Positions 43,800 through 52,044 of a stretch of DNA of 64,000 bases are shown here, piece after piece; position 1 is the first letter of the stretch, and each line of letters starts with the position of its first letter. The translations under genes were made by a program, and so were the position numbers. Where the stretch lies: the NCBI RefSeq assembly GCF_040566555.1, contig NZ_JBEWYP010000001.1, positions 747,759 to 811,758 of the forward strand, in the 5' to 3' direction. The notes beneath the pieces are model-generated. The model saw only the letters and a program-made list of their open reading frames with translations. It was not told the DNA's origin and did no database searches. The stretch is from Sediminicola sp040566555 (GTDB lineage Bacteria > Bacteroidota > Bacteroidia > Flavobacteriales > Flavobacteriaceae).

Positions 43800-45074
43800 A
43801 TGACCATACAGGAATTACATCAGATATATTTAGAATCCCCTACCGTAAGCACAGATACGCGAAAAATAACGGAGAATTGCCTCTTTTTTGCCCTTAAAGG
43901 TGATAATTTCAATGGAAATGAATATGCACAAGATGCTATAAACAAAGGAGCCCGTTACGCTATAGTGGATGATCTTACCTATCATACCCCAGGAAAAACT
44001 ATTTTAGTAACCGACACGTTAAAAACGCTTCAGGAGCTTTCCAATTTCCACCGTAGCTATTCATCTGCAAAGATCATAGCCCTTACTGGCAGCAATGGTA
44101 AAACTACCACCAAGGAATTGATTAATGCTGTACTTTCCACGAAGTACAAAACAGTGGCTACTAAAGGCAACTTGAATAATCACATAGGGGTTCCATTAAC
44201 CCTTTTAAATATTAAACAAGACACTGAATTGGCAATTATTGAAATGGGGGCTAACCATAAACTGGAAATTCAGTTTCTTTCTAGTTTGGCAGAGCCCGAT
44301 TTTGGGTATATCACCAACTTTGGCAAGGCACATATTGAAGGCTTTGGAAGCGAAGAAGGGGTTATTATTGGTAAGTGCGAACTTTACCAATTCTTGATTG
44401 AGCACAGGAAGCCAATATTTTTTAATGGAGATGATCCCATCCAAAGAGAAAAATTAAAGGCATATCCACACAAATTAGGTTTCAGTCAGACTGATCCTGA
44501 ATTAATTCAAATTAAGAACTTAGGTGCCAATCCTTTTGTAGCCCTTGAGTATGGAGGCGCAAAAATACAATCCAACTTAATAGGCAATTACAATTTCACC
44601 AATTGTGGTGTCGCTGTTCTAATCGGTAGCTATTTTGATATTCCGCTGGCCGAAATTAAGAAGGCGATTGAAAATTACCAGCCACAGAATAATCGATCAC
44701 AGATTATTCAGAAAAATGACAACCAAATTATTTTGGATGCCTATAATGCCAATCCAACCAGCATGAAAGCTGCTTTGGAAAACTTCACCTCGATGGATGG
44801 GAAGAATAAAACGGTTTTTATAGGAGACATGTTCGAATTGGGTGAAACAGCAGCCCAAGAGCATCAAGACATCGCAGATTTGGCAGCAGCTTCAAAATTT
44901 GATGCCGTTTATCTGATAGGGGAGAATTTTTTTAAAACACAAAGCCCTTTACAAAAATATAGAACCTTTGACGATCTTTCCAAGCACCTAAAAAATAATG
45001 TCCCTAAAGGAAGTACCATTCTTATTAAAGGATCGAGAGGGATGGCCTTGGAGCGAATTTTGGAAATTATTTAA
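43800..45074 (+). CDS. murF: UDP-MurNAc-tripeptide:D-Ala-D-Ala ligase (MurF)
   Basis: This 424-residue cytoplasmic Mur ligase adds D-Ala-D-Ala to UDP-MurNAc-tripeptide, the last cytoplasmic step of the peptidoglycan stem. The N-terminal domain has VSTDTRKITENCLFFALKGDNFNGN. The P-loop is TGSNGKTTT. IIEMGANH and the C-terminal DAYNANPTSMKAAL are typical MurF motifs. It is shorter than the E. coli enzyme but normal for Bacteroidota. It lies downstream of gldJ, as I recall for F. johnsoniae, but two small genes and 2 kb intervene here. Confidence 0.95.
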   Translation: MTIQELHQIYLESPTVSTDTRKITENCLFFALKGDNFNGNEYAQDAINKGARYAIVDDLTYHTPGKTILVTDTLKTLQELSNFHRSYSSAKIIALTGSNGKTTTKELINAVLSTKYKTVATKGNLNNHIGVPLTLLNIKQDTELAIIEMGANHKLEIQFLSSLAEPDFGYITNFGKAHIEGFGSEEGVIIGKCELYQFLIEHRKPIFFNGDDPIQREKLKAYPHKLGFSQTDPELIQIKNLGANPFVALEYGGAKIQSNLIGNYNFTNCGVAVLIGSYFDIPLAEIKKAIENYQPQNNRSQIIQKNDNQIILDAYNANPTSMKAALENFTSMDGKNKTVFIGDMFELGETAAQEHQDIADLAAASKFDAVYLIGENFFKTQSPLQKYRTFDDLSKHLKNNVPKGSTILIKGSRGMALERILEII

Positions 45075-45216
45075 ATTTTTAGACCGACTAGGCAGGAATT
45101 CTAGGGTTAATAACCAGGACTAGTACAAGTCCAAATTTTGATAAACTTTGTTCCTATCGTTTAGAAGAAAAATCATTTGCCCTTCACTATAATCATAAGT
45201 CTTGTGCGGAAATAAA
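45075..45216. other. Intergenic region after murF
   Basis: A/T-rich non-coding sequence between the murF stop and the terminator of the leftward tRNA. I see no murF terminator of its own. Confidence 0.4.
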
Positions 45217-45247
45217 AAATCCATCCCATAAAAAGGGATGGATTTTA
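45217..45247 (-). terminator. Terminator after tRNA-Val(GAC), possibly bidirectional
   Basis: AAAATCCATCCC-ATAAAAA-GGGATGGATTTT forms a 12-bp stem. Leftward it ends in a T-rich tract just past the tRNA; rightward it could also stop murF transcripts. Confidence 0.8.
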
Positions 45248-45256
45248 GAAGTGATG

Positions 45257-45331
45257 TGGGACATACTGGATTCGAACCAGTGACCTCTGCCCTGTCAAGG
45301 CAGCGCTCTAAACCAACTGAGCTAATACCCC
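45257..45331 (-). tRNA. tRNA-Val (anticodon GAC)
   Basis: On the minus strand this is a 75-base cloverleaf. The acceptor is GGGGTAT / ATGTCCC with two G-T pairs, and the D arm is TAGCTCAGTTGGT. The anticodon stem CTGCC / GGCAG has loop TTGACAG (anticodon GAC, reading GUC and GUU), and the T arm is CTGGTTCGAATCCAG. No CCA is encoded, as usual in this phylum. It is a second valine isoacceptor to the gene at 48671. Confidence 0.93.
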
Positions 45332-45734
45332 TTAATTTAGGTTGCTAATGTAAAACTTATTTTAGATTAGAAAAACTATAAGACCTATAACTTTAAATAG
45401 TGTTGCCTACTTCTATCTAGTTTAAAAGAATATCAAATTTCCAGAAATTGATACAACCTTTTCAGTTATCGGGCTTTCTTACTATTACCTAACTTGCTAT
45501 ATAACAACACTCTTAAGAATCCTTGCCAACATGAAATCACATGTATGGGCAAATAAATCTCCTTTGGATTCAATTGGGGTATATTTCCAATTTTATTCGG
45601 TCAACAAGAAATAAGAAGTGCGCTTTGGGCCCATGACCAAAAATTAATCATTGGAAAATCCAAAAAAATCGTATATTTTAGGATGAACCTTAGAAAACGT
45701 TCACAAAGATTTGAACAACAAAGCAAACCAACCC
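45332..45734. other. Intergenic region between tRNA-Val(GAC) and PfkB gene
   Basis: About 400 A/T-rich bases with no supported gene. The longest ATG frames are under 30 codons. It must hold the leftward tRNA promoter and the rightward kinase promoter; a TATATTTT block at about 45672-45679 is a weak -7 candidate for the latter. Confidence 0.4.
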
Positions 45735-46718
45735 ATGGCAAAGTATAATATCGCGGTTCTTGGCCCAATTCCAAGAGATCACATTACAACCCACCGAGGA
45801 GAGATAATAGAAAAGTACGGTTGTGCCACACATACTGCCATTGGGCTATCCCAACTATTAGGAAATGAAGGCACTGTTCATTTGGTGTCGCATGTTAGAA
45901 AAAAAGATGAAGGGCCCATAAAAGAAATTCTATCCGCCTATCCCAATATAAATACAGAGAATATCACCTCGGATATGGATCAGGGCGATGTAATAAGCTT
46001 AAAATTTATTGACCAGAACAACAGGTTGGAAAAACAAACAGGATTTATGAATCCCATTGTTCCGGAAGATCTTAAAACACTATTGCACTGTGATGTTTTT
46101 GTATGTGTTCCCATTACAGATTATGAGGTACCACTTGAAACTTTAAAATATATAAAACATAATAGCAAAGGCACTATTATTTTTGATGCCCATGGCCCCA
46201 CCAATACGGTTACAATGACCGGAGATCGACTTGTGAAATTTTGGATAGATATGGATCAATGGCTCCCGTTTATCGACGTATTAAAAATGAATCTTGAAGA
46301 GTCTAAATGCTGTTGGTTTGAAAAGGAATACGAATTGGAAAACCTAATTCATGTCAATGATGAAAGTACAGACCATTTAGCTTCTTTTGCAGAGCATTCA
46401 TTGAACAAAGGTATAAAGTCTTTAATCGTGACCTTGGATGCCAAAGGGGGAGCTGTTTTCTTTAAAAAAGACAACAAGGTGCATCATGAAATGGTGCCAT
46501 CTGTGAAGGTGAGCCATGTAGTGGACACTACAGGCTGTGGTGATTCTTTTGCGGGCGGACTCGGATATGGCCTACTACAGGATAAGACCAATTACATTAG
46601 GGCGGCCAAATATGCAAATGCCTTGGGAGCTCAGAGAACACAAGGTCGTGACTTTAGCGTTTTTAAAAATATCGAAGAGACCAACAAGATCTTATTGGAA
46701 ACCTACGGCATCGTTTAA
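45735..46718 (+). CDS. PfkB-family sugar/nucleoside kinase
   Basis: This 327-residue ribokinase-fold kinase starts at the ATG 45735 (AKYNIAVLGPIPRD); the frame continues upstream only to a TTG at 45711. The C-terminal PfkB signature DTTGCGDSFAGG carries the catalytic base Asp270. The N-terminal signature is degenerate (GCATHTAIGLSQLLG). It phosphorylates a sugar, nucleoside or related alcohol; the substrate is not determined by the sequence. It stands alone, ending at a bidirectional terminator shared with the aldehyde dehydrogenase. Confidence 0.85.
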   Translation: MAKYNIAVLGPIPRDHITTHRGEIIEKYGCATHTAIGLSQLLGNEGTVHLVSHVRKKDEGPIKEILSAYPNINTENITSDMDQGDVISLKFIDQNNRLEKQTGFMNPIVPEDLKTLLHCDVFVCVPITDYEVPLETLKYIKHNSKGTIIFDAHGPTNTVTMTGDRLVKFWIDMDQWLPFIDVLKMNLEESKCCWFEKEYELENLIHVNDESTDHLASFAEHSLNKGIKSLIVTLDAKGGAVFFKKDNKVHHEMVPSVKVSHVVDTTGCGDSFAGGLGYGLLQDKTNYIRAAKYANALGAQRTQGRDFSVFKNIEETNKILLETYGIV

Positions 46719-46760
46719 GATAAACATAAAAACAAGCTTCTATTAAGAAGTGGTAAATCA

Positions 46761-46796
46761 AAAAAAACCTGTTCATTAAAATGAGCAGGTTTTTTT
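46761..46796. terminator. Bidirectional terminator between PfkB kinase and aldehyde dehydrogenase
   Basis: AAAAAAACCTG(T)TCAT and ATGA(G)CAGGTTTTTTT form a stem with A and T runs on both sides, between convergent genes. Confidence 0.82.
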
Positions 46797-46832
46797 GTTG
46801 ATGACCATTATACTAAAAATGTTATTGAAATA

Positions 46833-48221
46833 TTAACCACCTATAGTAATCCCTTTTACATTAACAAATTCTTTCATCCCGAAGCCTCCATGTTCCCTTC
46901 CAAAACCAGAGTTTTTTACGCCCCCAAAGGGCATCGATGGTGATGCTAATCCAAACGTGTTGATAAAAATCATTCCCGTATCAAAATGTTTCTCGGCCAA
47001 CTCGGTAGCTTTGGCAATGTCTTTGGAAAAAATTCCGCCTCCAAGACCAAATCTACTGTCATTTGCAATGCGCATGGCATCTTTCTCGTCCTCGGCTTTG
47101 ATCAACGAGGCTACGGGTCCAAAAAGCTCATCATCGTAGGCTGGCTGACCCGGTTTTACATTTGCAAGAATGGTTGCCGGATAGAAAAATCCATCTCCCT
47201 CCGGAATATTTCCACCACACAGAATTTCAGCTCCCTTATCTACACTTTCTTGTACTTGTTCGTGCAAAGTTTTGCGTAAATCTTCACGGGCAATAGGACC
47301 CAGGTCATTTTCTGAAGACATGGGGTCCCCCACTTTTAGGGCTTTCATTGCTGAGACAAATGATGCATTAAATTTATCATACACCTTATCTACCACAATA
47401 AATCTTTTGGCGGCGATACAGGTTTCCCCATTATTGTAAATACGGCCTTTTACACACATCTCTACTGCCAACTCCAGATCTGCATCTTCTAAAACAATAT
47501 AAGCATCATTGCTCCCGAGCTCCAATACAGTTTTCTTTAATTCCGCACCCGCTTTCTCACCAATGTTCTTACCTGCCGCAGAGCTCCCTGTTAGGGTTAT
47601 ACCCCGTACATAATCATTTTTTATTATTGTATCTGATTGTTCATGATTAATGACCAGGGTACTAAATAAATACTCTGGCAAACCTGCTGCCGCAAATACG
47701 CGTTCCAATAATTTTCCTGTTCCGGTTACATTTGAAGCGTGCTTCAGTAGGATTCCATTCCCTGCCATTAAGTTTGCAATGGCATATCTCACTACTTGAT
47801 AGGAAGGATAGTTCCAAGGCTGAATACCATAGATAACCCCTATTGGCGAATAGCTTACTATTCCCTTGTCCCCATCTGGCAAAGTTCGTTTTTCGTTTTT
47901 GAGTTCTTCCGGACCGTGTTTGGCTGTATAATCACAAATGGCAGTACAAAGATCTACCTCATGTTCGCTTTGAGATAATAGCTTTCCCATTTCCTTGGTC
48001 ATAAGTTCAGCTATTTCCGTTTTGTGCTCTTGGAGACTCTTCCCAACGGCTTTAATTTTATCTGCCCTTTCTTCAAGAGAAAAATGTTTCCATTTAGTAA
48101 AGGCGTCATGACATCTTTTTACTGTCTTTTCCACTTCCTCATTAGAAATGTATTCGTGATTTGAAATTTCTTTTCCCGTAGTCGGGTTAATTGTAGTTAT
48201 TACTTTTTCTTTCAATTTCAT
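46833..48221 (-). CDS. NAD(P)-dependent aldehyde dehydrogenase (succinate-semialdehyde type)
   Basis: This 462-residue enzyme oxidises an aldehyde to the acid. The catalytic Cys268 is in NNGETCIAAKR and the general base Glu234 in LELGSND. The cofactor loop GSSAAGKNIG and IQPWNYP segment are intact. It is most like the shorter GabD/Sad group of succinate-semialdehyde dehydrogenases. GABA-transaminase genes are not nearby, so the substrate is an inference. About 110 bases upstream of the start is a run of nine G residues that could affect expression if it varies in length. Confidence 0.9.
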   Translation of the reverse strand: MKLKEKVITTINPTTGKEISNHEYISNEEVEKTVKRCHDAFTKWKHFSLEERADKIKAVGKSLQEHKTEIAELMTKEMGKLLSQSEHEVDLCTAICDYTAKHGPEELKNEKRTLPDGDKGIVSYSPIGVIYGIQPWNYPSYQVVRYAIANLMAGNGILLKHASNVTGTGKLLERVFAAAGLPEYLFSTLVINHEQSDTIIKNDYVRGITLTGSSAAGKNIGEKAGAELKKTVLELGSNDAYIVLEDADLELAVEMCVKGRIYNNGETCIAAKRFIVVDKVYDKFNASFVSAMKALKVGDPMSSENDLGPIAREDLRKTLHEQVQESVDKGAEILCGGNIPEGDGFFYPATILANVKPGQPAYDDELFGPVASLIKAEDEKDAMRIANDSRFGLGGGIFSKDIAKATELAEKHFDTGMIFINTFGLASPSMPFGGVKNSGFGREHGGFGMKEFVNVKGITIGG

Positions 48222-48632
48222 AGCGCTTTTTTTTGTTTTAACTAAAGTTCCAATTTATTTGGGCCTTTGTTTGGCTCTATTCATTACATCATTGACGCGA
48301 ATACGGTTGTTGTGAATAGTTTAACGATCTAGGGGGGGGGCATAGCATGATTTGCCATTCTTGGCTACATAAGTAATCACGAAGCTATTTCCCCTAGACC
48401 TTAATAGGGGATTGCATGACTTAGAATTGAATGGTTTGTCATTTGAGAAAATGACAAGAAAAAGTTAGGACTTTTTTTGAAGCGTATTATTGGAACAAGT
48501 ATTAAGAACAGAGGATTCTTGGGTTTCAAGATAAAATTGGGATCAACATAATTTTAATTGAAAATTACATCATGGGAGAAGCCTACGCTAGGCACCAAAT
48601 GCTTGAAAGAATCTTTGGAGATGTTATAAACG
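48222..48632. other. Gene-free region upstream of the aldehyde dehydrogenase, with G9 tract
   Basis: About 400 bases without a credible gene. It holds a run of nine G (48332-48340) inside an inverted repeat TCTAGGGG (48328-48335) / CCCCTAGA (48391-48398). A 27-codon ATG frame (48572-48655) ends inside the tRNA terminator and is probably chance. The leftward promoter of the aldehyde dehydrogenase must lie here. Confidence 0.5.
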
Positions 48633-48669
48633 AAAAAATCCCGTTCACAAAGTGAACAGGATTTTTTTT
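48633..48669 (-). terminator. Terminator after tRNA-Val(TAC)
   Basis: ATCC(C)GTTCAC-AAA-GTGAAC(A)GGAT with flanking A and T runs, directly after the leftward tRNA. The structure could work in both directions. Confidence 0.85.
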
Positions 48670-48670
48670 G

Positions 48671-48745
48671 TGGGCCCTACTGGGTTCGAACCAGTGACCC
48701 CCTGCTTGTAAGGCAGGTGCTCTGAACCAGCTGAGCTAAGAGCCC
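48671..48745 (-). tRNA. tRNA-Val (anticodon TAC)
   Basis: On the minus strand this is a 75-base cloverleaf. The acceptor is GGGCTCT / AGGGCCC with one T-G pair, and the D arm is TAGCTCAGCTGGT. The anticodon stem CCTGC / GCAGG has loop CTTACAA (anticodon TAC, reading GUA/GUG), and the T arm is CTGGTTCGAACCCAG. No CCA is encoded. A well-formed promoter lies 58 bases upstream. Confidence 0.94.
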
Positions 48746-48802
48746 GTACTTGTAAATCAATTTTTCAATTAATTCTTCGCTTCTTATTTCTCGAAGCGAG
48801 TG

Positions 48803-48832
48803 CAAATATAGTATAGTTTTTGATTCCCCAAA
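48803..48832 (-). promoter_or_regulatory. Bacteroidota-type promoter of tRNA-Val(TAC)
   Basis: On the minus strand TTTG (48829-48832), an 18-base spacer and TATATTTG (48803-48810) fit the -33/-7 consensus TTTG...TAnnTTTG. It is the cleanest match in the window. Transcription would start near 48796, giving about 50 bases of 5' leader before the tRNA. Confidence 0.65.
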
Positions 48833-48850
48833 AGAAAAAATGAAAAAAAA

Positions 48851-50062
48851 TTAAACTACTTCAGCAACCACAAAATTACTGCCTCCTACGTAAATGAAAT
48901 CAGAATTTTCGGCTTCATTTTTGGCAGAAATAAGTGCTTCATTTACAGAATCATACACCTCACCAATCAAACCATATTCTGCAGCTTTTTCCTGCAGGAT
49001 CTTTTCGTCCAGCCTTCTCACTATTTGTGGGGAACAAAAATAATACCTTGCTTCCGCGGGAAAAAGCGGTAAAATTGCTTCTAGATTTTTCTCTTTTACA
49101 AACCCCAGGACAAAATGTAGGGTTTTATATTTTTGTTGGTTAATTTGCCGCAATACTACGGCAAGTCCTTCACTATTATGGGCCGTATCACACACAGTTA
49201 ACGGATTTTCACCCAATATCTGCCATCTACCCAACAAGCCTGTATTTTCAACAACATTTAAAAGTCCGGCTTTAATATGATCTTCTTTCACATCGTACCC
49301 CTTTAGTTGTTTCAAGGCAGCCAACACCCCCTTTACGTTCATCCTTTGATAGTTCCCCAGCAAGGAGGTCTTATAATCGGGCAAAATCTCATTTTCGGCA
49401 AATATGATTACCGCATCGCGAGCCTGAGCTGCTTCCAAGAATACGGAAGCCACTTCTTCTTGATATTCACTGATTACTACTGGTACATTAGGTTTTATGA
49501 CTCCGGCCTTCTCCGAGGCAATCTGAGGTAAGGTGGTCCCCAACATATCCATATGGTCCAACCCAATATTGGTGATCAAGGAAACTTCCGGTATTATAAT
49601 ATTTGTTGAGTCGAGCCTTCCACCTAAGCCCACTTCTATTATGGCTATATCCACTTGCTCCAGAGCAAAGTAGTCGAAGGCCATGCCTACGGTCATTTCA
49701 AAAAAGGAAAGTTTGTTTTCGGTAAGAAATGCTTTGTTCTTATCAATAAAATCTATTACATAATCTTCACTTACATGAACCCCGTTGATTTTGATACGCT
49801 CTCTAAAGTCCTTCAAATGGGGTGAGGTATAAAGACCTACTTTATATCCTGCCTCCTGAAGTACAGAGGCCAACATATGGCTACTGGACCCTTTACCATT
49901 GGTGCCGGCAACATGAATGGTCTTAAATGTTTTCTCGGGGTGATTTAAATGATCTACTAGTTTGATAATATTGTCCAGCTTTCCATTAAAGGCAGACTTC
50001 CCCTTTTGCTGGTACATTGGAAGTTGTGCAAACATCCAATCCAAGGTTTCTTGATACCTCAT
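48851..50062 (-). CDS. folC: Folylpolyglutamate/dihydrofolate synthase (FolC)
   Basis: This 403-residue Mur-ligase-fold enzyme adds glutamate to folates, and in bifunctional forms to dihydropteroate. The P-loop is VAGTNGKGSSSHM, followed by GLYTSPHLKDFRERI. EVGLGGRLDSTN and NIGLDHMDMLG are characteristic FolC segments. The C-terminal domain has VCDTAHNSEGL. Whether it has both activities is not decided by sequence. It is the last gene of a leftward group behind tonB (3-base gap). Confidence 0.95.
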   Translation of the reverse strand: MRYQETLDWMFAQLPMYQQKGKSAFNGKLDNIIKLVDHLNHPEKTFKTIHVAGTNGKGSSSHMLASVLQEAGYKVGLYTSPHLKDFRERIKINGVHVSEDYVIDFIDKNKAFLTENKLSFFEMTVGMAFDYFALEQVDIAIIEVGLGGRLDSTNIIIPEVSLITNIGLDHMDMLGTTLPQIASEKAGVIKPNVPVVISEYQEEVASVFLEAAQARDAVIIFAENEILPDYKTSLLGNYQRMNVKGVLAALKQLKGYDVKEDHIKAGLLNVVENTGLLGRWQILGENPLTVCDTAHNSEGLAVVLRQINQQKYKTLHFVLGFVKEKNLEAILPLFPAEARYYFCSPQIVRRLDEKILQEKAAEYGLIGEVYDSVNEALISAKNEAENSDFIYVGGSNFVVAEVV

Positions 50063-50065
50063 GAA

Positions 50066-50905
50066 TTACTCTCCCAATTTAAAATTGACAACAACAAACC
50101 CTACTTGTTGGCTGGGAGCATTGGAATCGAGGTTCCATTTGTGCATAAAGGCTGTTCTTTTTGCAGGTTCCAAAAGACATGGACTGTTATTTGTTGTGCC
50201 TTTTACACCAGGGGTGGCACTTACCACCTTCCCGTTTCTATCCACCACAATCTTAACAACGACCCTTCCTTCTTCGTTACATTCCTGTTGCACCTTACCC
50301 TGGCTCACCAAGGATCTTCCATTTAATCCATATCCTCCGGTTCCAGAACCAGAACCTGCGCTGCCATAGTAGCTAGTGGCATAAGGATCCCCATCTGGTT
50401 GTCCTTTATCCCCTGCCCTATTATCATTGCCTTCACTGCCAGTTGCAGTTCCATCATTCTTTGGACCATTGATTATACTGGATAGCGCATCTGTGGTAGA
50501 TTTGGATGGCTTGGGTGTTTCCACTGGTTTCTGAACCTCTTCTTTAGGTTTAGGATCTACCTTGGGTGTATTTTTTACCTCCTTTTTTTTGGGAGGGATA
50601 ACCGGAGCGTCCACATCTTCACTAGTTAAGACCTCCTCCATTTTCTCTTTTGGGGTCTCTGTTACTGTGGCCTCTACTTTTTGTTCTGGCTGTACTTCTT
50701 GTTTAGGTGCTGTTTTAATAAGTTCCTTTGGTTGTACGTTTCCAGAACCAAACTCCATGGTCCCGAAATTGACAGAAATTCCATTTTCTATGGGCGGATC
50801 CATATAGGTAAGACCTATGTAAAAAAGCAAAAGAAGAAGCACACTTAACAACACGGTTGTAAGTGTAAAAGACTTCTTCTTATGTTTTGTATCTAATAAT
50901 GACAT
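50066..50905 (-). CDS. tonB: Energy transducer TonB
   Basis: This 279-residue TonB-type protein has one N-terminal membrane helix (about 15-34). A long Pro/Lys/Glu-rich periplasmic spacer (about 55-140) follows, then a Gly/Ser-rich stretch (YYGSAGSGSGTGGYG). The short C-terminal domain begins about 205 (NEEGRVVVKIVVDRNGKV). It transmits energy from the ExbB-ExbD motor to outer-membrane receptors. It follows exbB-exbD in the order exbB, exbD, tonB, folC, with gaps of 9, 1 and 3 bases. The C-terminal domain is compact compared with E. coli TonB. Confidence 0.88.
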   Translation of the reverse strand: MSLLDTKHKKKSFTLTTVLLSVLLLLLFYIGLTYMDPPIENGISVNFGTMEFGSGNVQPKELIKTAPKQEVQPEQKVEATVTETPKEKMEEVLTSEDVDAPVIPPKKKEVKNTPKVDPKPKEEVQKPVETPKPSKSTTDALSSIINGPKNDGTATGSEGNDNRAGDKGQPDGDPYATSYYGSAGSGSGTGGYGLNGRSLVSQGKVQQECNEEGRVVVKIVVDRNGKVVSATPGVKGTTNNSPCLLEPAKRTAFMHKWNLDSNAPSQQVGFVVVNFKLGE

Positions 50906-50906
50906 T

Positions 50907-51293
50907 TTAATTGGGTCGCACGGCCAAGATGACCTTATAATTGTTTCTATTAGCGATTTCCATTACATTAACCGCCTCTTTTATAGCAACACTTTCTTCT
51001 GCCCTAAGAATAATTGTGGGCTTCTCTTGTCCTTCTAATGCCTTTTTTAATTCAATTTCAACATATGCACCATTAATCTTTTGCTTGTCCACATAATACT
51101 CTAAATCTTTAGTAATACTTACCGATACATTCTGAGTGTTGGTAGATTTGCCTTTTGCCTTGGGCAAAAGTAGATCTAGGGCATTGGGAGAATTAGCTGT
51201 GAGCATGAAGAAAATCAGCAATAGAAACACGATGTCCGTCATAGAGGACATACTGAAATCTGGACTGACTTTGTTTCTTCCTTTTAGTTTCAT
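50907..51293 (-). CDS. exbD: Biopolymer transport protein ExbD/TolR
   Basis: This 128-residue protein has a single membrane helix (about 20-37, MTDIVFLLLIFFMLTA). The motif SSMTDIVFLLLIFF carries the conserved membrane Asp used in proton-driven motors. The rest is the periplasmic ExbD/TolR domain, ending VILAVRPN. It works with the neighbouring ExbB and TonB genes. Confidence 0.92.
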   Translation of the reverse strand: MKLKGRNKVSPDFSMSSMTDIVFLLLIFFMLTANSPNALDLLLPKAKGKSTNTQNVSVSITKDLEYYVDKQKINGAYVEIELKKALEGQEKPTIILRAEESVAIKEAVNVMEIANRNNYKVILAVRPN

Positions 51294-51302
51294 AGCTACG
51301 GA

Positions 51303-51995
51303 TTAAAGGGGTTCGTTCAGCAGATCAAGGAAATCAACAGCGTTGGCTTCCATCTTATGGACCACCTTATCTGTTCTGTTGACCAAATGGTTATACCCTA
51401 TGTACGCAATAATACCCACAATCAGACCTGCAACAGTAGTTGTCATCGCAGTATAGATCCCTGAAGCCAAGGATCCCATTTCCGCCTGACCTCCACTACT
51501 GGCCATTTGATGAAAGGCAAGAATCATTCCAATTACCGTTCCCAAGAAACCAATCATTGGTGCAGCACCGGCAACGGTTGCCAAAACGCTCACGTTTCTT
51601 TCCAATTTGTAAACCTCCAAGGTGCCAGCATTTTCAATAGCTGTATTGATATCGTCCAGTGGTTTCCCGATTCTGGAGATTCCTTTTGCCGTTAATCTTG
51701 CCACAGGTGAATCTGTCTGGGCGCATAGCAATTTTGCTGCCTCCAACTTTCCATTGGACACGTGGTCCCTAATCTGGTTCATGAAATTACTATCGATCTG
51801 AGAGGCCGCCTTTATGGCAAAAATTCGCTCAAAATAAATGTACAACGCCACGAATAACATGACAAACAATACGGAAATGATAAGAATACTTCCGGTGCCT
51901 CCATTGACGATCAAATCGATTACGGAAAGCGTTTTTTCCTCCGACACAACTGCGTCAACAGCTGGATCTTGGACAAGATCTTGAAATAATAACAT
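51303..51995 (-). CDS. exbB: MotA/TolQ/ExbB proton channel family protein
   Basis: This 230-residue inner-membrane protein has three helices: about 34-55, then 137-160 and 172-200. The MotA/TolQ/ExbB signature is in LATVAGAAPMIGFLGTVIGMILAF and GIYTAMTTTVAGLIVGIIAYIGYN. It forms the motor with ExbD that energises TonB. It is first in the exbB-exbD-tonB-folC unit. A perfect 12-bp palindrome (52017-52028) sits just upstream of its start. Confidence 0.92.
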   Translation of the reverse strand: MLLFQDLVQDPAVDAVVSEEKTLSVIDLIVNGGTGSILIISVLFVMLFVALYIYFERIFAIKAASQIDSNFMNQIRDHVSNGKLEAAKLLCAQTDSPVARLTAKGISRIGKPLDDINTAIENAGTLEVYKLERNVSVLATVAGAAPMIGFLGTVIGMILAFHQMASSGGQAEMGSLASGIYTAMTTTVAGLIVGIIAYIGYNHLVNRTDKVVHKMEANAVDFLDLLNEPL

Positions 51996-52016
51996 AGGTT
52001 CTCTTAATTAGTGTTG

Positions 52017-52028
52017 CCGTTATAACGG
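52017..52028. promoter_or_regulatory. 12-bp palindrome upstream of exbB
   Basis: CCGTTATAACGG is a perfect palindrome 21 bases before the exbB ATG, between exbB and the end of nhaD. It may be an operator, or chance. Confidence 0.3.
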
Positions 52029-52044
52029 TTATTTGTCATTTAAA

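Noticed and set aside
45711..45734. Longer PfkB kinase starting at TTG
   Set aside because: An ATG eight codons later begins directly at the first conserved strand of the fold.
48572..48655. 27-codon ATG frame (MGEAYARHQ...) before tRNA-Val(TAC)
   Set aside because: It ends inside the tRNA terminator stem, has no ribosome-binding context and no recognisable relative; probably chance or a relic.
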